From positions 62,001-126,000 of the forward strand of contig JNEN01001260.1 of NCBI GenBank assembly GCA_000697355.1: 64,000 nt of DNA. Direction: 5' to 3'. This document shows positions 24,165 through 36,130 of this stretch, piece by piece. Source of the stretch: Syncephalastrum monosporum B8922. Lineage: Eukaryota; Mucoromycota; Mucoromycetes; Mucorales; Syncephalastraceae. The notes under the pieces were generated by a model. The model made no database searches. It was not told the DNA's origin and worked only from the letters and a program-made list of their open reading frames with translations. Positions within the stretch are counted from its first letter, which is position 1. Each line of letters starts with the position of its first letter. The position numbers and the translations under genes are program-made.

Positions 24165-27100
24165 TCACTGCTGTTGCAATTGCTGTTCCTGCTGCTGAAG
24201 ATAGGGCTCTTGTCCCTCAGGCACATGTGACACAGCAGGCGAGCTGGGCATCGAGTTGCGATTGATCGATTGTCGGCTGCTGGAGGTGTCCCCGCGCTGC
24301 AAACGGCTCTGGAGACTACCACTGCGATCCAGTTCTGTTCCTGTGATTGATTGGGCGCCGGCTGACTGTGGCGTAGTTGTATGCGCTGAGATCACTGAAC
24401 CCGTATCATTTTCTAGGTTCATTTGTGACTGTGACCACTGTGGAAGACTCAGTGGTTCGTGCTGGTTTGTAATACGACTAACATAGACAACGGGCCTAAA
24501 ATCGCGTTCAACTACGCATGAGCTACGGTGCAACCTTTTGCCTATCTTGACACTTACAAAGTCTTGTCCATATAGGCCGCCAGCGCCGCAGTACGTTGTT
24601 TATCGCCGAAACGGGTGCGTGGGAATTGATTACTGTGGACGACCACAACAGTATCCACAAGGCAGGAATGGTTGTCCAAAATAGCACTAACCACCAGGGG
24701 CACGGCCGAGAGTGCTTGCTCTGTTGATTTAATTGCCACCACGGCCACGATTTCTTTGTGGGCCTGGAATACAATACTGTATGGGAAATATATGAGTCTC
24801 GTGCAAGAGTCAATCGTGATATGGTATAAGCTTACCATCCTCCGCCAACAATCCCAGGGTGACAGCGCTCCACGCTAAGTTCAATATCAAACGGAAAGTG
24901 GATGAGGCCATCGCGTTCAATGATCTCGGATTTGGAGCCCAGTACAAACAAGCACTGGCCTTCCTCCACCATGGGCTGCGCTGAACCATCCACGCGTCTC
25001 TGCACATTCCAGAGGAAGCCAAGATCGCCTGTACGCATATATTTGATGCGCGGATCGGCGCCAGGTAGTGTTGCCTCGAATTTGGCGTTGTGTGCACTCT
25101 CACTCAAGCCATGGAACGACCTCACATTGCAGTCTGAAGCAATCCAGATCTCACCAATGATGTTGCTTGGGCAGACGCTTCGTGTTTCAGGGTTGACAAT
25201 AGCCACCATGGTGTTGCTGGGCACAATGCCCGAATCGTGCAGAGTCAGACCGTAAGCTTCATCCTCATAAGGCAAGGGCCGAACGATGCCGTGTCGCAAC
25301 CATCCCACATCCACCAAGAGTGAAATAGGTTCGATTAGCATGTAAGAGCGAGTAGTGGCCATCGGGTTCGCGACATGACTGTATACAGTATTGATAGCCG
25401 CAGGATCCAATCGATTGGGCGCAAAGAATCGTGCAATATGTTGATCTAGTAACAAATAAGTTTAACTATGAGACACGTCTATGTAGTAGTACTCCGGTTT
25501 GTTGTACTTACACAAAATGGGTTTGGGCCGTTCTTCTGTAACAAGCATCATGTTCTGGACATTTTGTAAAACAAAAGTGCGATGCTCAGCAGGCGTAATT
25601 CTGTTCATTGCGTACTGCAAAAGTGGATGCGTCACGCATACATCTTTGGCTAAAGACAAGGTTCAGCTGTTCTGATTTTTACCTAGCGAGCTTCGAATAA
25701 GTTTACCTTTGTAGCGCTGCAGAAGTTCAAAGAATGTGGCAGGTGCCGTGTAGAAGTCGGATGTGGATAGCAGGATTGTAGGCGCACCTGAAACACGTGT
25801 AAGAGGAGGTATGGCACTATTTTTAGAAATCAAGCCTATCACTTACCGACATAGACACCACACATGGCATAATGCAGTAGACTCAAACCTTGGTAGGCCC
25901 CGAGACCAGTACCAACGATGGCGCGCAATGATTTCATCTGACATGTCACTTTTTGTGCACGGCATTGCGCCAAGATGGTCTCGTGGCCAATAGAAACGTA
26001 CGAGTGATGACCGTCCAGTGCCTTGTGTACCGTTACTAGGGCGGGTAAGTTTTCCCCGGTAGAAGACCACTCGGGCTTGATAAAAAGCCCGCTTTCCTTG
26101 CCCAACATCTTGGTCGTCTTGGACGCCTTGTTAATGTTTGTAAACTCTGGCAACTTGAGTGACTTCTTCGTCTTGGGGTCTCGGTGGGTGCTGAGCACTT
26201 GGCGCAGATGAGGCTGCACATGCTTATTCTTGAGCACATCCTCCGACTCGGAGTTGACGACAATGTATGTCACATCCAGATCAAGAGCAGCAGAGACCAA
26301 AGAATTCACGTCTTCTTTGATGCGTTGAGGCGGCTGGAGCGCATCTGGTGGCTCAAACGGTATGGGGATGACACCGAGCGTGAGACAGCCGTAGATGGCT
26401 TGAATCCATTCGATGCCAAATGGAACGACCACCAAAGCCATTCTTCCACGCTTGAAGCCTCGCTTCATCAAGTAATTGGCCACCATGGCAATCTTGCTGT
26501 TGATCTTGCGCCACGTGTAGGGCTTCGTGCTGGGCGGACCACCGCTGTTCAGCTGCGTGACTGCAACGAAGCCAGTTTCTTCGGGATAGAGACGTGTGCG
26601 CCATAAAAGCACATCGATGATGTTGCTAAACTTGGACAGATCGAAGTCTGTGCGTTCATCAACTACCTCGCGCACGGTCTCCATGCCTGTGTGCTGCTGT
26701 TGAGGTCGAGGCATGATTTGCCCCGTGCGAATAGCTCTGTCGTATGCCATGCCCGACTGCCAGATATTGTGGTTAGGGTCGTCATTCATGACCAAGTTGA
26801 AGATGGTGCGATCCACGTCCATCTTGATATGACGAATGTTCAGCTGGCCAGTCATAAAAGCGCGCTTGACCATGAGGGTATGGATTCGGCGGCGATCGTG
26901 TTTCGCTTCGCGGGGTAAGGTATTCGGAGCTACCACTACCACGCCATAGACACGCAAACCATGATGAGCGAGCATCACGTCCACAATGGTCGTTGATATC
27001 TTGGCTAACTCGGATCGGGCAACACTCGATTCGTACACGACTACTGGCAAATGCTGATCGTTGACAGCGATTTCAAAAATAGCACTATCAAACGTTGTCA

Positions 27101-30100
27101 ATACAAAAGGTGGGGCGGTCCCAACATTATGTCTCATACCAGTGATCGATGCGCGCTTGCTTGTTTAGGGTCTCCGTCAAGTCTGCCGCAAAGTGGGCTT
27201 CTTCCAAGCCAAATGTTTCGCCCAGACGCTGCTGGCGTATGCGATCTTCATAGGTGCCAAGGACAACAAGACGCCCACCGATGAGAGTACCGACCAAACC
27301 AGTCCGGAGGAATTCTTGATCATACACCTCGGGGTGCATAGTATCTGCAGGAACCACAATGGATCGGGCATGGAAGATAGCCTCGGTGTGCTTTGGAAGA
27401 GCCCAGAATCCGCCAGACAGGGAAGGTGCGTCAATCCAGACTTCGCCGATGGTATCTGAGGGGCACAGCATGCCGGTTTCGGGATCCACAATGGCCACCG
27501 TGGCTTATTCCAGGTTATTAGTCACTTAGAGCACTAAAAGGTTCGCAAACTTACCCTCAGGCATGACGAAACCAAAGGCGCCTACGCGAATGCGGCCCGG
27601 TTCAGCGGTTAGGTTGGCCTGTTTGGACTCTTCTCCCGTAGCGAGGACGACAACCTTGTTCAGTCGCAGGCTCTCTGCATCAAGCAGACACTCCCACGTG
27701 TCTCTGGAGCCTCCTGTGGCCAGGACAGAATGGGTCTGTTCCTGTCCATCTTCAAACACTTTCTCCTCCTCAAGACGCACCGGGCCCAGGTGATCACGGA
27801 AGCTCATGATCATACCACCATGCTCAGGGAGAGATGCCACAGGGCAAACTGTTTGCGTGGGGTTGGGGTTCTTCAAGGGCTCCAACAGATACTTTGCAAT
27901 AAAGTCGTTCAAAGCGGGATTCACCACCACAGTGTCCAGCATAAGGAAGCGCAAAGAGGAGAAGTCGGGGATGACTTTTTTGCTTTGGTTGTGCACCTCC
28001 TTCGTGTGCGCCTGGTAATACTGCGTAATCGACTTGAGCGCACTGTATTCACCGAGTGTAATAGAAGCTAGACAGAAGACGGTAAGTTTTTGATCTAACC
28101 TAATTTCCTGTTCCTTGTACCTTGATATTTCGAGACGACGTAGATCCACACTGCGGGAGTGTCCACAATGCTCGAGCTAGCAAACACGGTATGACACCCA
28201 GAAAAGATCGACCAAAGGACAGAGAAGACCAAACCCATTTGCTGTCGGTGCTCCAGATAGGTCACCATGCAGTCACTTCCCCTCATCTTGTACTTGGGTG
28301 TCAGCTTGACCTCGCCATTTTCTGTTACAGTCGAGGACGTGTCTGTCATGGACGCCATGATCGCCGTGCACTCGGACATGATCGTCTTGTGGTTGACAGT
28401 CACGCCCTTGAGCTCACCATTGGGCGCCTTGGCATACTCGACATACGCCAAATCAAGCACGCGGATAGACGGGTATCCGCCGGACTTTTTAGGATACCAT
28501 GAGCCAAAGTCGTTTGTCTTCCACCAGTCGATATTGGCCGGGAACTCGATATTGCGGGCCTGCATGTCGCGTGTGAGCGTTCGCAGATTGATGTCGGTGG
28601 TAAGGATGAGATAGGCGTTGGTGAGGTTCAAGATAAAGGACAGCTCAGCAAGCTCTTCAGCGGCATTAATGGGGACCGCCACCATGCCGGCCAAGAAACA
28701 GCCCAGCAAAGCGACGATGAACTCCAGTTGCTCGGATTTCCGGTAGATGAGTGCGACGCGGTCACCGGCGTGCAAACCCGATTTTTCGCGGATCACTTGA
28801 GCTACCTTTTCTGCACGGGCGTTGAGTTTCTCCCAGGTGTAACTTGCCGTCTCCTTGCCGCGCGCATCGACCACCGTAAATGCAGGAGATCGGCAGTGAC
28901 TGCTCTTGGTAGCACGGTGTCGCAGAATCTCGGCTAGGTTAGAAAAGGTATTCATCTCCATTTGGTCCACCGAGTCCAGAACACGGAACGGGATCCCGCG
29001 AGCTTCCAAAGGAAGCAACTGCCGACCCGCCAAGTCCGCCATCATCATTTGCTCCATGGGGTCGTCCAGCGTGAGCTTGGGTTGTGGTGCAGGTTCGACG
29101 GCCTTGAAACTGGTAGCCATGTAGCTGTTACCATAGCGGCTGCGGCCTGTATTCGCGGAGGAGCGGCGCAGAAGAGGCATACGAGCCATGTTGTCCATCA
29201 TGGCGAAATGACTCCCTGAGGCCCGGGTTGGGGTTGCTGACATAATTGAGGGTGCGCGGCCAGGGGGAGGGCGCCAATTATTCGTGCCTGCCATGGATGC
29301 GGTTTCTATTGTAATGGAATGCATTGAGTATATCACTGTCCTTATGTACCTCTTCAAAACTTACCCCAGTCGTCTGATGGCGCGGGCTGCATCTCCCCAT
29401 TATAGCCATAGTTGGTGGCAGGTCTTGCGCTCGGAGGCTGCATAACGCTGTTGGCATCCGATCTGGACTCAAGCGACGAAGTGCGAGCATGGCCGCGTGG
29501 AGGTTGACCGTAAGAGGAAGGAGGGCCTGGCATAGGGCCTGCTGCGGGTGGGGGTGGATTGGGAGGGCCGGGACGGACATTGCCATACATGGGCCGAGGT
29601 GACATGGTATTCGGAGGACGGTACATGGGTCTGGGCGTGCCCTGCTGTGGCGGGCCCGGCGGCGGCATGGGCCTGCCATAAGGGCTATAGGCCGGACGAG
29701 GAGAGAAAGGTTGGTTGGCTGGAGGAGGAGGTCTATTGTACATGGGACGCGGCTGGCCTGGATAGGCACCATAGTTGTTGGGCGGCCACATGGTGTTTTG
29801 CTGATATTGGGGACGCGACATCGTGCGTGGGTCGTATTGCCAGTTGGGACGCGGAGAGGCTATACCTCCTGGGCCTTGCGAAGCGCCATACGGATTCCCG
29901 GGTGCCTGACCCATAGGAGCCCCACCCGCAGGGTTGCTTCCATACGGCTGCTGTGGTTGCTGTTGCTGCCATGACGGCGCTTGGTAAGGCGCGCCCCGGT
30001 CCGTCGGACTGGTCGGTCCAAGTTGAATCTGACTGCCTGAAGGCGATTGCAGACGCTGATGATTCTCTTCCATTAGAGACGCACCGCGATCTTCTCGAGG

Positions 30101-30499
30101 AGAATGCGTGGGTGATGGAAGAAAGTCGAGAAAGTCGACAGCGTCTGCGGCCGAGGGCTCCGGGTCGAGGTCAAGATCGCATTCCTCAGCCGGCGGATGG
30201 TCTCCATGGTCGTCAAGGGTGTCTTCCTGGGCGACGTCGTGTGGGACTGGAACGGGGGCGGCAGTAGAAGACGAGAAAGCATAATCGGGTTGACTTGCAG
30301 TCCTAGACGTAGATGTCACGGCGGTAGATTCGATCGGCGTGGCTGGTGTCGACGAGTATGCGTAGTCTTGCAGAAGTGAGGCTTTCTTCTTCTCATACCC
30401 TTTTTGGGTAATGTCACCTTCCTCGAGCTCGAGGTCAAGAAGTCGTAGCTGGTCAAGCAGCTCCGCGGGCAAGTCCTGGTTTATAGCTTCTGACGCCAT
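24165..30499 (-). CDS. DIP2: DIP2/CMR2-like protein with DMAP1-binding and two FAAL-like adenylation domains
   Basis: Very large protein (about 1,900-2,000 residues, about ten exons) of the Disco-interacting protein 2 family (yeast Cmr2, fission yeast Mug62, Cps1 of filamentous fungi). DIP2 proteins have been linked to control of a subset of diacylglycerols. Residues about 7-45 form the DMAP1-binding domain (DLPAELLDQLRLLDLELEEG, then DITQKGYEKKK). A Pro/Gly/Tyr-rich disordered linker follows (about 110-375). The first AMP-binding fold carries YTWEKLNARAEKVAQVIREK, DRVALIYRKSEQLEFIVALLG and GVTVNHKTIMSEC. The second carries YTWRKINSKIAMVANYLMKRG, PFGIEWIQAIYGCLTLGVIP and GHETILAQC, ending RTGDLGFL and SEIIERDG. 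The tail is Ser/Gln-rich (ending QQQEQQLQQQ). ATG 30499 is the only plausible start before the DMAP1 domain. Confidence 0.88.
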
Positions 30500-31881
30500 G
30501 GCGAGTGGAAAGCTAAAAGATAGCGAGGGCTTTTGAGATGATAGGGAGGGATGTGCACGGTGGGTGGTGTCGTCGTGGTTATTATTGTTATTGCTATTGT
30601 TGTTGTCGTTGTGACAAAGAAGAGCAGCGGCAGCAGCGGCAGCAGCAATGAGCGGTCCCCTTCAAGGTTTTTGATAATCGAGCTAAATGCGGGTGTGGTT
30701 TTGCTCTTCCCAGGGTGAGAAGCCTCTCGGATCTTGTGAACAATGGAAAAGGGACGATGAGGAGGAAAACGAGGCTCAATTGCAATTGAACCTCATCCAG
30801 ATCGACCAACTCCGCAAATGAACAAATGAACCTTTTTCTACTTTGCAAATCTTCATTTTCGGTATGACAATACTGTGCATCGATCATCGTGTGGTACTTA
30901 ATAATAGCGACTGTTGTCGTCTTTGTTTTAATATTAAATTTGATACTCTGGCAAAAGAAAGAACACTCGTACAATGATTGTTCACTGTTTCTACAAAATA
31001 TGAAGATCATTTATTTCTATTGCTGCTTGTATGAACCAAGACAAGTAAAAACAACCGACCGCGCGCTTCATGAGAAGTACAAGGCCAACAAACAGTATTT
31101 GGATGGGATTTTCCTTATGACAAAACCATTGAGATGCCCACCGAAGGTGTTTTATTGTTTGATGACTTATGACAGGCAGACAAGTTTATTGTACTCGTAA
31201 ATAGCCTCTGCTAATTTTGCACCACTAGACTTGACTCTGTTATCAGCTGATGACATTAGAGAAGAAAGATAGTGGCTTGCTTATGCTGCCGTTGCGATGG
31301 ATAGCTTTGCTTGAAATGACACATGCTTGAATATAATGGAAGCAAAGCGTTATACCTTTTCCGGACATCACCTCGTTTAATGTAATTCTTTGACTTCCGT
31401 TGTCCTTAGAAGGGAGACGCAGTAGTCTATGTATGCCATTTTGCTAGTTAGCTGGATGGCGAATACTTGGAGAGAAAGAAAGAGACTACCAGACACTGTG
31501 ATACGACAGTCCCCGTAACAGAGCCTCTAATCTGTGTAGATAAGACGCCTATGCGAGCTAATCCCGTTGTGTCGTGTCCCCATTCACTTTAATCTCTGAC
31601 GGTCGCTAGCATATAGTGTAAATAGTTCAAGGAGAGCGGCATGAAAGTAAATAACTTTTGGATTGCTTCCAGTTCAGAGGAAGAGCAGAAGCTTGTGTCT
31701 TGAAACAAGCTACACAGACATTTTGGCGCGAATCCCGTATTTTGATTGGACGAATTAAAGTTGGGCCACCAACGGAACTGGGTCTGGCTGCCCTTGAATA
31801 TCTTTTTTTGTCAAATCAAACCAAGCAGAGAGACAGACAAGCTTAGCACAGAACAGAGCAAAGGAATCCTTCCATTCCCAC
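30500..31881. other. Divergent intergenic region between DIP2-like and ZRG17-like genes
   Basis: 1.38 kb with promoters for both flanking genes. Near 30570-30650 there are trinucleotide-like low-complexity runs (TTG/TTA and CAG/CGG). No supported ORF. Confidence 0.5.
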
Positions 31882-33905
31882 ATGAAGTCCACACGTCAGT
31901 TCACCAAGCGGCATCCTCAATCACCGCTCATGGCTACTGGTGCGAGTCCGACCTCTGTCTCGTCTGCCACTTCACCTGGCGCAGTGGCCAACGGCTTCTC
32001 TGCTGCAGCGGCTGCCCTGAATGGGCAAACGACGAGTGCAACGACGGGCGGGATGGTCGCCCCCTCCGCCCTGCACGCTAATCCGCTCGAATCATCTGTC
32101 ACTGTCCAAAGCTCAACCGCTCCTTTGCACAAGCATCGCTCCAACATCTCTGCTGCTGCGTCCGATTTCCATCCAAAGGAGGAGGTAACTTGCCCATCTC
32201 TCAAACGAGGAGTTCAGTTGAGCTTATTACCTCGTGTACCTTTCCTAGCATACTCATTATGAGCCCATCACTTATCCACAGAACCAAGCTTCGTTGTATG
32301 GCTCTGGTGAGCAGGCTTATTCCCATCCTAGCCACGAACACCAGCATAACCAGCATAACCACCACCATCCTAATCATCAAGCTCACCTGCACCAACACAG
32401 CCATGGTCATAACCATGATCATAGCCACAGCCAAAGCCATAGTCATAGCCATAGCCATAGTCATGACCATCATAGTCATGACCACCACCATCACGACCAT
32501 CATAACCATGACCATCATAACCATGACCACCACCATCACGACCACCACAGCCATCACCATAGTTATCCCGCGGTCTTCACCCCTCCACTTCCCTCCTGGT
32601 CCGAGATATTTGGCTCTTTGGCTCCCATGCAGAAAACCGTGTTTACTTGGTTCTCTGCCCATCTGTTGATCGGTTTATGCGTTTGGTGGGCCGGTACATC
32701 GCGTGATAGCCTGGGTATTATTAACTTGTATCGCGCTCATCCACAATGCTTACCTTGCCTTCCATCTCTTCTAGCGATTGTTGGCTTCTCCTACTTGGTC
32801 ATGTACGATGCATTGGGAGTACTCAACATATTTGTGTCCGATATTGTCCGTACCCATCCCTCCTTCACCAGTTCCAACACAAAGCGGCCGTATGGGTATG
32901 TACACTTGTTACGTGAAATGGATAGACCTTTATCTGACGATCGGTGATTCAATCCTGGCTACTCTATTGCAGTGCTAGACGATATGAGGTTGTCTTTGCC
33001 ATGGCTACCACTGTGTTCCTTCTTTTTGCCACGATGTACACCACAAAAGAATCCTTAGAACATCTGCTGCTCGAGGATGCGGAAGGCGACCATCACACCG
33101 AAGCGTGAGTATAGCTTTCTGACCTGGGCTAGAGATCCACTGACGCAATGATAGGGGATTGGGCTTTTTCGGCTTTATCATACTTTGCGTGGCAATGGGC
33201 TCGACCTTTTTGTCCAGCGTCAGTCTGAAAAATCACGAAAACCTGGTTCGCCGTAAGTAATCACCAAAAGCATGAAAGTATAAGAAGGCTTATTCTTCTC
33301 CAGACCTGCGGCGATCACCACCGACAGTCCATGGTTTCTCGTACAACGTCGTGAACCGCGCGCGTGGAAGTGCACTCAATATCGTGCTGTCTAACGTCTA
33401 CTCGTTCTCCATCGTGGCGTGTGGCGCTTGTGTTCTCTTATTTCACATTCTGGGATTGGCCTCACCTTTCATGGATAAAGTCATGGCGTTTGGCGAATCG
33501 GCGGTGATGCTGTACCTGGCGTTACCGACCGCGACGGCGTTATCCAAGCTACTGCTCCAAACTACCCCTGATTTGGTGCGCACAGGTATCGAGAACCGTC
33601 TGAGTGAGGTAAGAAAATTGGACGGAGGACTGGAAAAGTGTGAGTAACTGTATACGACTATACGACTATACGGCATGGTGTAGATTCGTCAAGATCCAAA
33701 CATCATTTCCATTGACCGTGTGCATTTCTGGCAAAACACGTACGGCAAGTGTGTCGGTACGCTAGAAGTCCAAATCCGGGCGGATGCGGACGAGCAGGCG
33801 ACGTTACAACACATATATCAAAAATTAGAGGGCCTGACAAGCTCAGACGATGGACAGGATACTTATGTTCCTAGTGAGCTGACCGTCAGCATCCTAAAAC
33901 AGTAG
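31882..33905 (+). CDS. ZRG17: Cation diffusion facilitator, Zrg17-like zinc-transporter subunit
   Basis: Six exons (31882-32184, 32282-32895, 32973-33104, 33155-33252, 33304-33608, 33684-33905) encode 557 residues. In yeasts Zrg17 pairs with Msc2/Cis4 to load zinc into the ER/Golgi. A Ser/Ala-rich N-terminus is followed (about residues 115-194) by an extreme His-rich tract with 44 histidines in about 80 residues. Six hydrophobic segments and a cytosolic C-terminal ferredoxin-like domain (DPNIISIDRVHFWQNTYGK) follow. The usual CDF HxxxD zinc site is absent: helix 2 reads YDALGVLNIF and helix 5 NIVLSNVYSF. This matches the non-transporting partner type (ZnT6/Zrg17) rather than a stand-alone pump. 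Confidence 0.8.
32330..32565 (+). repeat. His/Asp-encoding imperfect repeat in ZRG17-like gene
   Basis: Imperfect iterations of CATAGCCATAGT, CACGACCATCATAACCAT and similar units encode alternating HS/HD/HN. The antisense strand stays open through it, which is a side effect of the repeat. Confidence 0.8.
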
Positions 33906-34271
33906 AACACAAAAGCATGAAGCTCATCTTTTAAAGTTTCGACATAATGCAAAAATACATTCGTTCTGCCTCTTCATGTGTACGACATCATATATCTCCT
34001 AGGAGATTTAAGACTGCGTATAATAGTAGCGTCAGCAGAATCAGCTCGCACAACGAGTGGTCTCCTACGCTCCAGTCGTATGTTTGAGAATGCTATAGGT
34101 CGGTTCCACCTGTCAGGAAGACAATTACGATTGTTATCGGCCCGAATAAGTATTTCGCGCGGTAAGAATTGCAGAATGCAAAAATATCATTGTCAGCTTA
34201 TAATGCAGCCATTGGCATTTCTTTCCCCGTTCGCTCATCATTTGATTACATACAGCATATCATAACCTGCC
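33906..34271. other. Spacer between ZRG17-like and amidotransferase genes
   Basis: 366 bp holding the 3' end of the first gene and the promoter of the second; no other feature seen. Confidence 0.5.
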
Positions 34272-35268
34272 ATGGCCCAGAAACTACACCTTGCTTTGCT
34301 TGTCTGCGACACGCCTAAACCTGAAGTTCTCGAGAAGTATGGCGACTATCCGCGCATGTTTACAAGAATCTTTGAACAAGCTTCCAGGGATCGTAATGTC
34401 GAAATTACGTGGGAATACTTTGATGTTGTGCATAAACAAGAGTATCCCGACCTGCGCGATCTCGCTGATAACAAGACCTTTGATGCTGTTGTCATTACCG
34501 GCTCAGCTGCCTCAGCTTACAAGGACGATCCTTGGATTGTCAAGCTGGTAGAGTACGTTTGCATGCTGCGTTCTGACCCATACAAGGCCAATGTCCGTCT
34601 TGTCGGCATTTGCTTTGGTCACCAGATCATTGCGCGTGCCTGTGGAGGTCACTGTGAGAAGAACCCCAACGGCTGGGAGGTGCGTTACAAGAGATACGTG
34701 TGCCTGCTGCTGCTTCTGTCGCTCATACTTGTTACCCTTAGTTTGGTCTCGAGTCCGTTTACCTGACTGCACTCGGCAAGGAGTTTTTCCGGACAGAGAA
34801 GGGCTTTATCGTAAGTCATCATGACGTGGCGTGTGTACGACTCGCCGAGAACGTTCTGCGATTAAGCACGTAGTACCATAGAGAGTGCACCAAATACACC
34901 AGGACCACGTGAAGGAGCTCCCAGCAGGCTTCCACAGCCTGGCCACGACTGCACCGCATACTCCCATCCACGCTCTTGTTTCCGACGACAGCCAGTGCAT
35001 TACGATCCAGGGCCATCCAGAGTACCGTCGCGATGCCGCACGCATCCTGCTCAGAGTGCGCCGTGATGCTGGGCTTGTACCTGAAGACTACGCCAACCTT
35101 CAGCTGGAAAAACTCGATCGGGAAAGCGACAGTGCTGACGACGATGTTTGGCTCGTAGGCAAGTTTGTTGATTTCATTCTTGGCCAGCTTCCCCTCCAGA
35201 CCAAGGATCGGGTTTCACCTGATACCGGGGCGGCCCAGGGCCCCAACGTGCGTATTGGCAATGATTAG
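34272..35268 (+). CDS. Class I glutamine amidotransferase-like protein (YLR126C family)
   Basis: Three exons (34272-34679, 34742-34810, 34882-35268) encode 287 residues. The fold is GATase1, as in the amidotransferase half of GMP synthase, but stand-alone. The nucleophile is Cys114 in VGICFGHQIIARACGG, and the His/Glu pair is H204/E206 in QGHPEYRRDAA. The family sequence IHQDHVKELPAGF is present. Upstream, DAVVITGSAASAYKDDPWI forms the oxyanion-side loop. Relatives in yeast (YLR126C) and fission yeast are poorly characterised and may be peptidases or gamma-glutamyl hydrolases rather than true amidotransferases. The C-terminal tail is low-complexity. Confidence 0.85.
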
Positions 35269-35499
35269 AACGATATATATATTATAAAATGTATCCTACG
35301 TGCCTTTCCGTCTGAAAATAAAGAAATCCGCCGCAACGCTAATGTCCGTGGACAGGTTAAAGAAAACATTGAAATTCCGTTTGCATAATGGTTCTGAACA
35401 CTGCCGATAAAACTTAAGCTGTTGAACATCACAAAATTTGCCAATGAAATGAACGTGTCATGAAAGACCAAATACAAGGCCACTGCTGACCACAAGCAC

Positions 35500-36130
35500 T
35501 ATGGACACCACCGGTGAAAGTGGGCCTCCGGACGCTCCAGAAAGCTCACAGGACGTGACGAGCGTCTTTAGTTGCGTGAAGTCAAGAATCGTCGCGCTCT
35601 CCTGCAAGACATCACGCAGGATTCTGGACTCAATGTCAGCACAAAGAACGTTCGACGATGTCTTAACGTGCTGGCATCAACCCTCCAACCGCCAAGCAAA
35701 AGCCGTTCCTGACGGAGAAGCATAAGGAGAAACGTCTTGCCTTCGCGAAGAAGCACAACGCCTGGACCCTTGACGACTGGAAGACGGCCTCGTGGACCGA
35801 CGAGGCCAGTTTCGAAAAAGGCAAGAAATCTGGTCAGGTTCGTGTCTGGCGTTCGAAGGACGAGGCCAACCTCAGCGAGTGTCTCGCACCCACGTTCAAG
35901 AGCGACAGGACGTCGGTGATGGTCTGGCGTGGAATCACCCGTGGTAAGAAGACAAAGCTCGGCATCTTCCAGAAGAAAGGTCGAGGCCTTCACAAAGTCT
36001 ACCATAGATGCGTGGGGGTTCTTGTGAAGAGGCGGACTGGAACAAGCCCATTGAGAGCATGCCAGATCGCATCAATGCTGTCATTCAGGCGAAAGTGCAC
36101 TCCCGCGGTGGTCTGCAGACTACCGCCTGT
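35500..36130 (+). pseudogene. Decayed Tc1/mariner-type transposase
   Basis: Pieces of one transposase lie in different frames. The first is an N-terminal helix-turn-helix-like piece (ESSQDVTSVFSCVKSR) that shifts to LQDITQDSGLNVSTKNVRRC. The second is KPFLTEKHKEKRLAFAKKH with WTDEASFEKGK (first catalytic Asp) and DRTSVMVWRGITRGKKTKL. The third is a C-terminal piece, ADWNKPIESMPDRINAVIQA. The part that should carry the second Asp (DN motif) and the DLNPIE motif is missing between about 35985 and 36010, and at least two frameshifts and stops are present. The copy is inactive. I found no clear terminal inverted repeats. Confidence 0.75.

Noticed and set aside
26184..26606. Plus-strand ORFs of 110-140 codons opposite the DIP2-like gene
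   Set aside because: Shadows of the long conserved minus-strand exon; no domain content.
32201..32662. Long antisense ORF opposite the His-rich tract of the ZRG17-like gene
   Set aside because: It is a by-product of the repeat (ATG/GTG-rich complement); the sense strand has the conserved CDF protein and valid splice sites.
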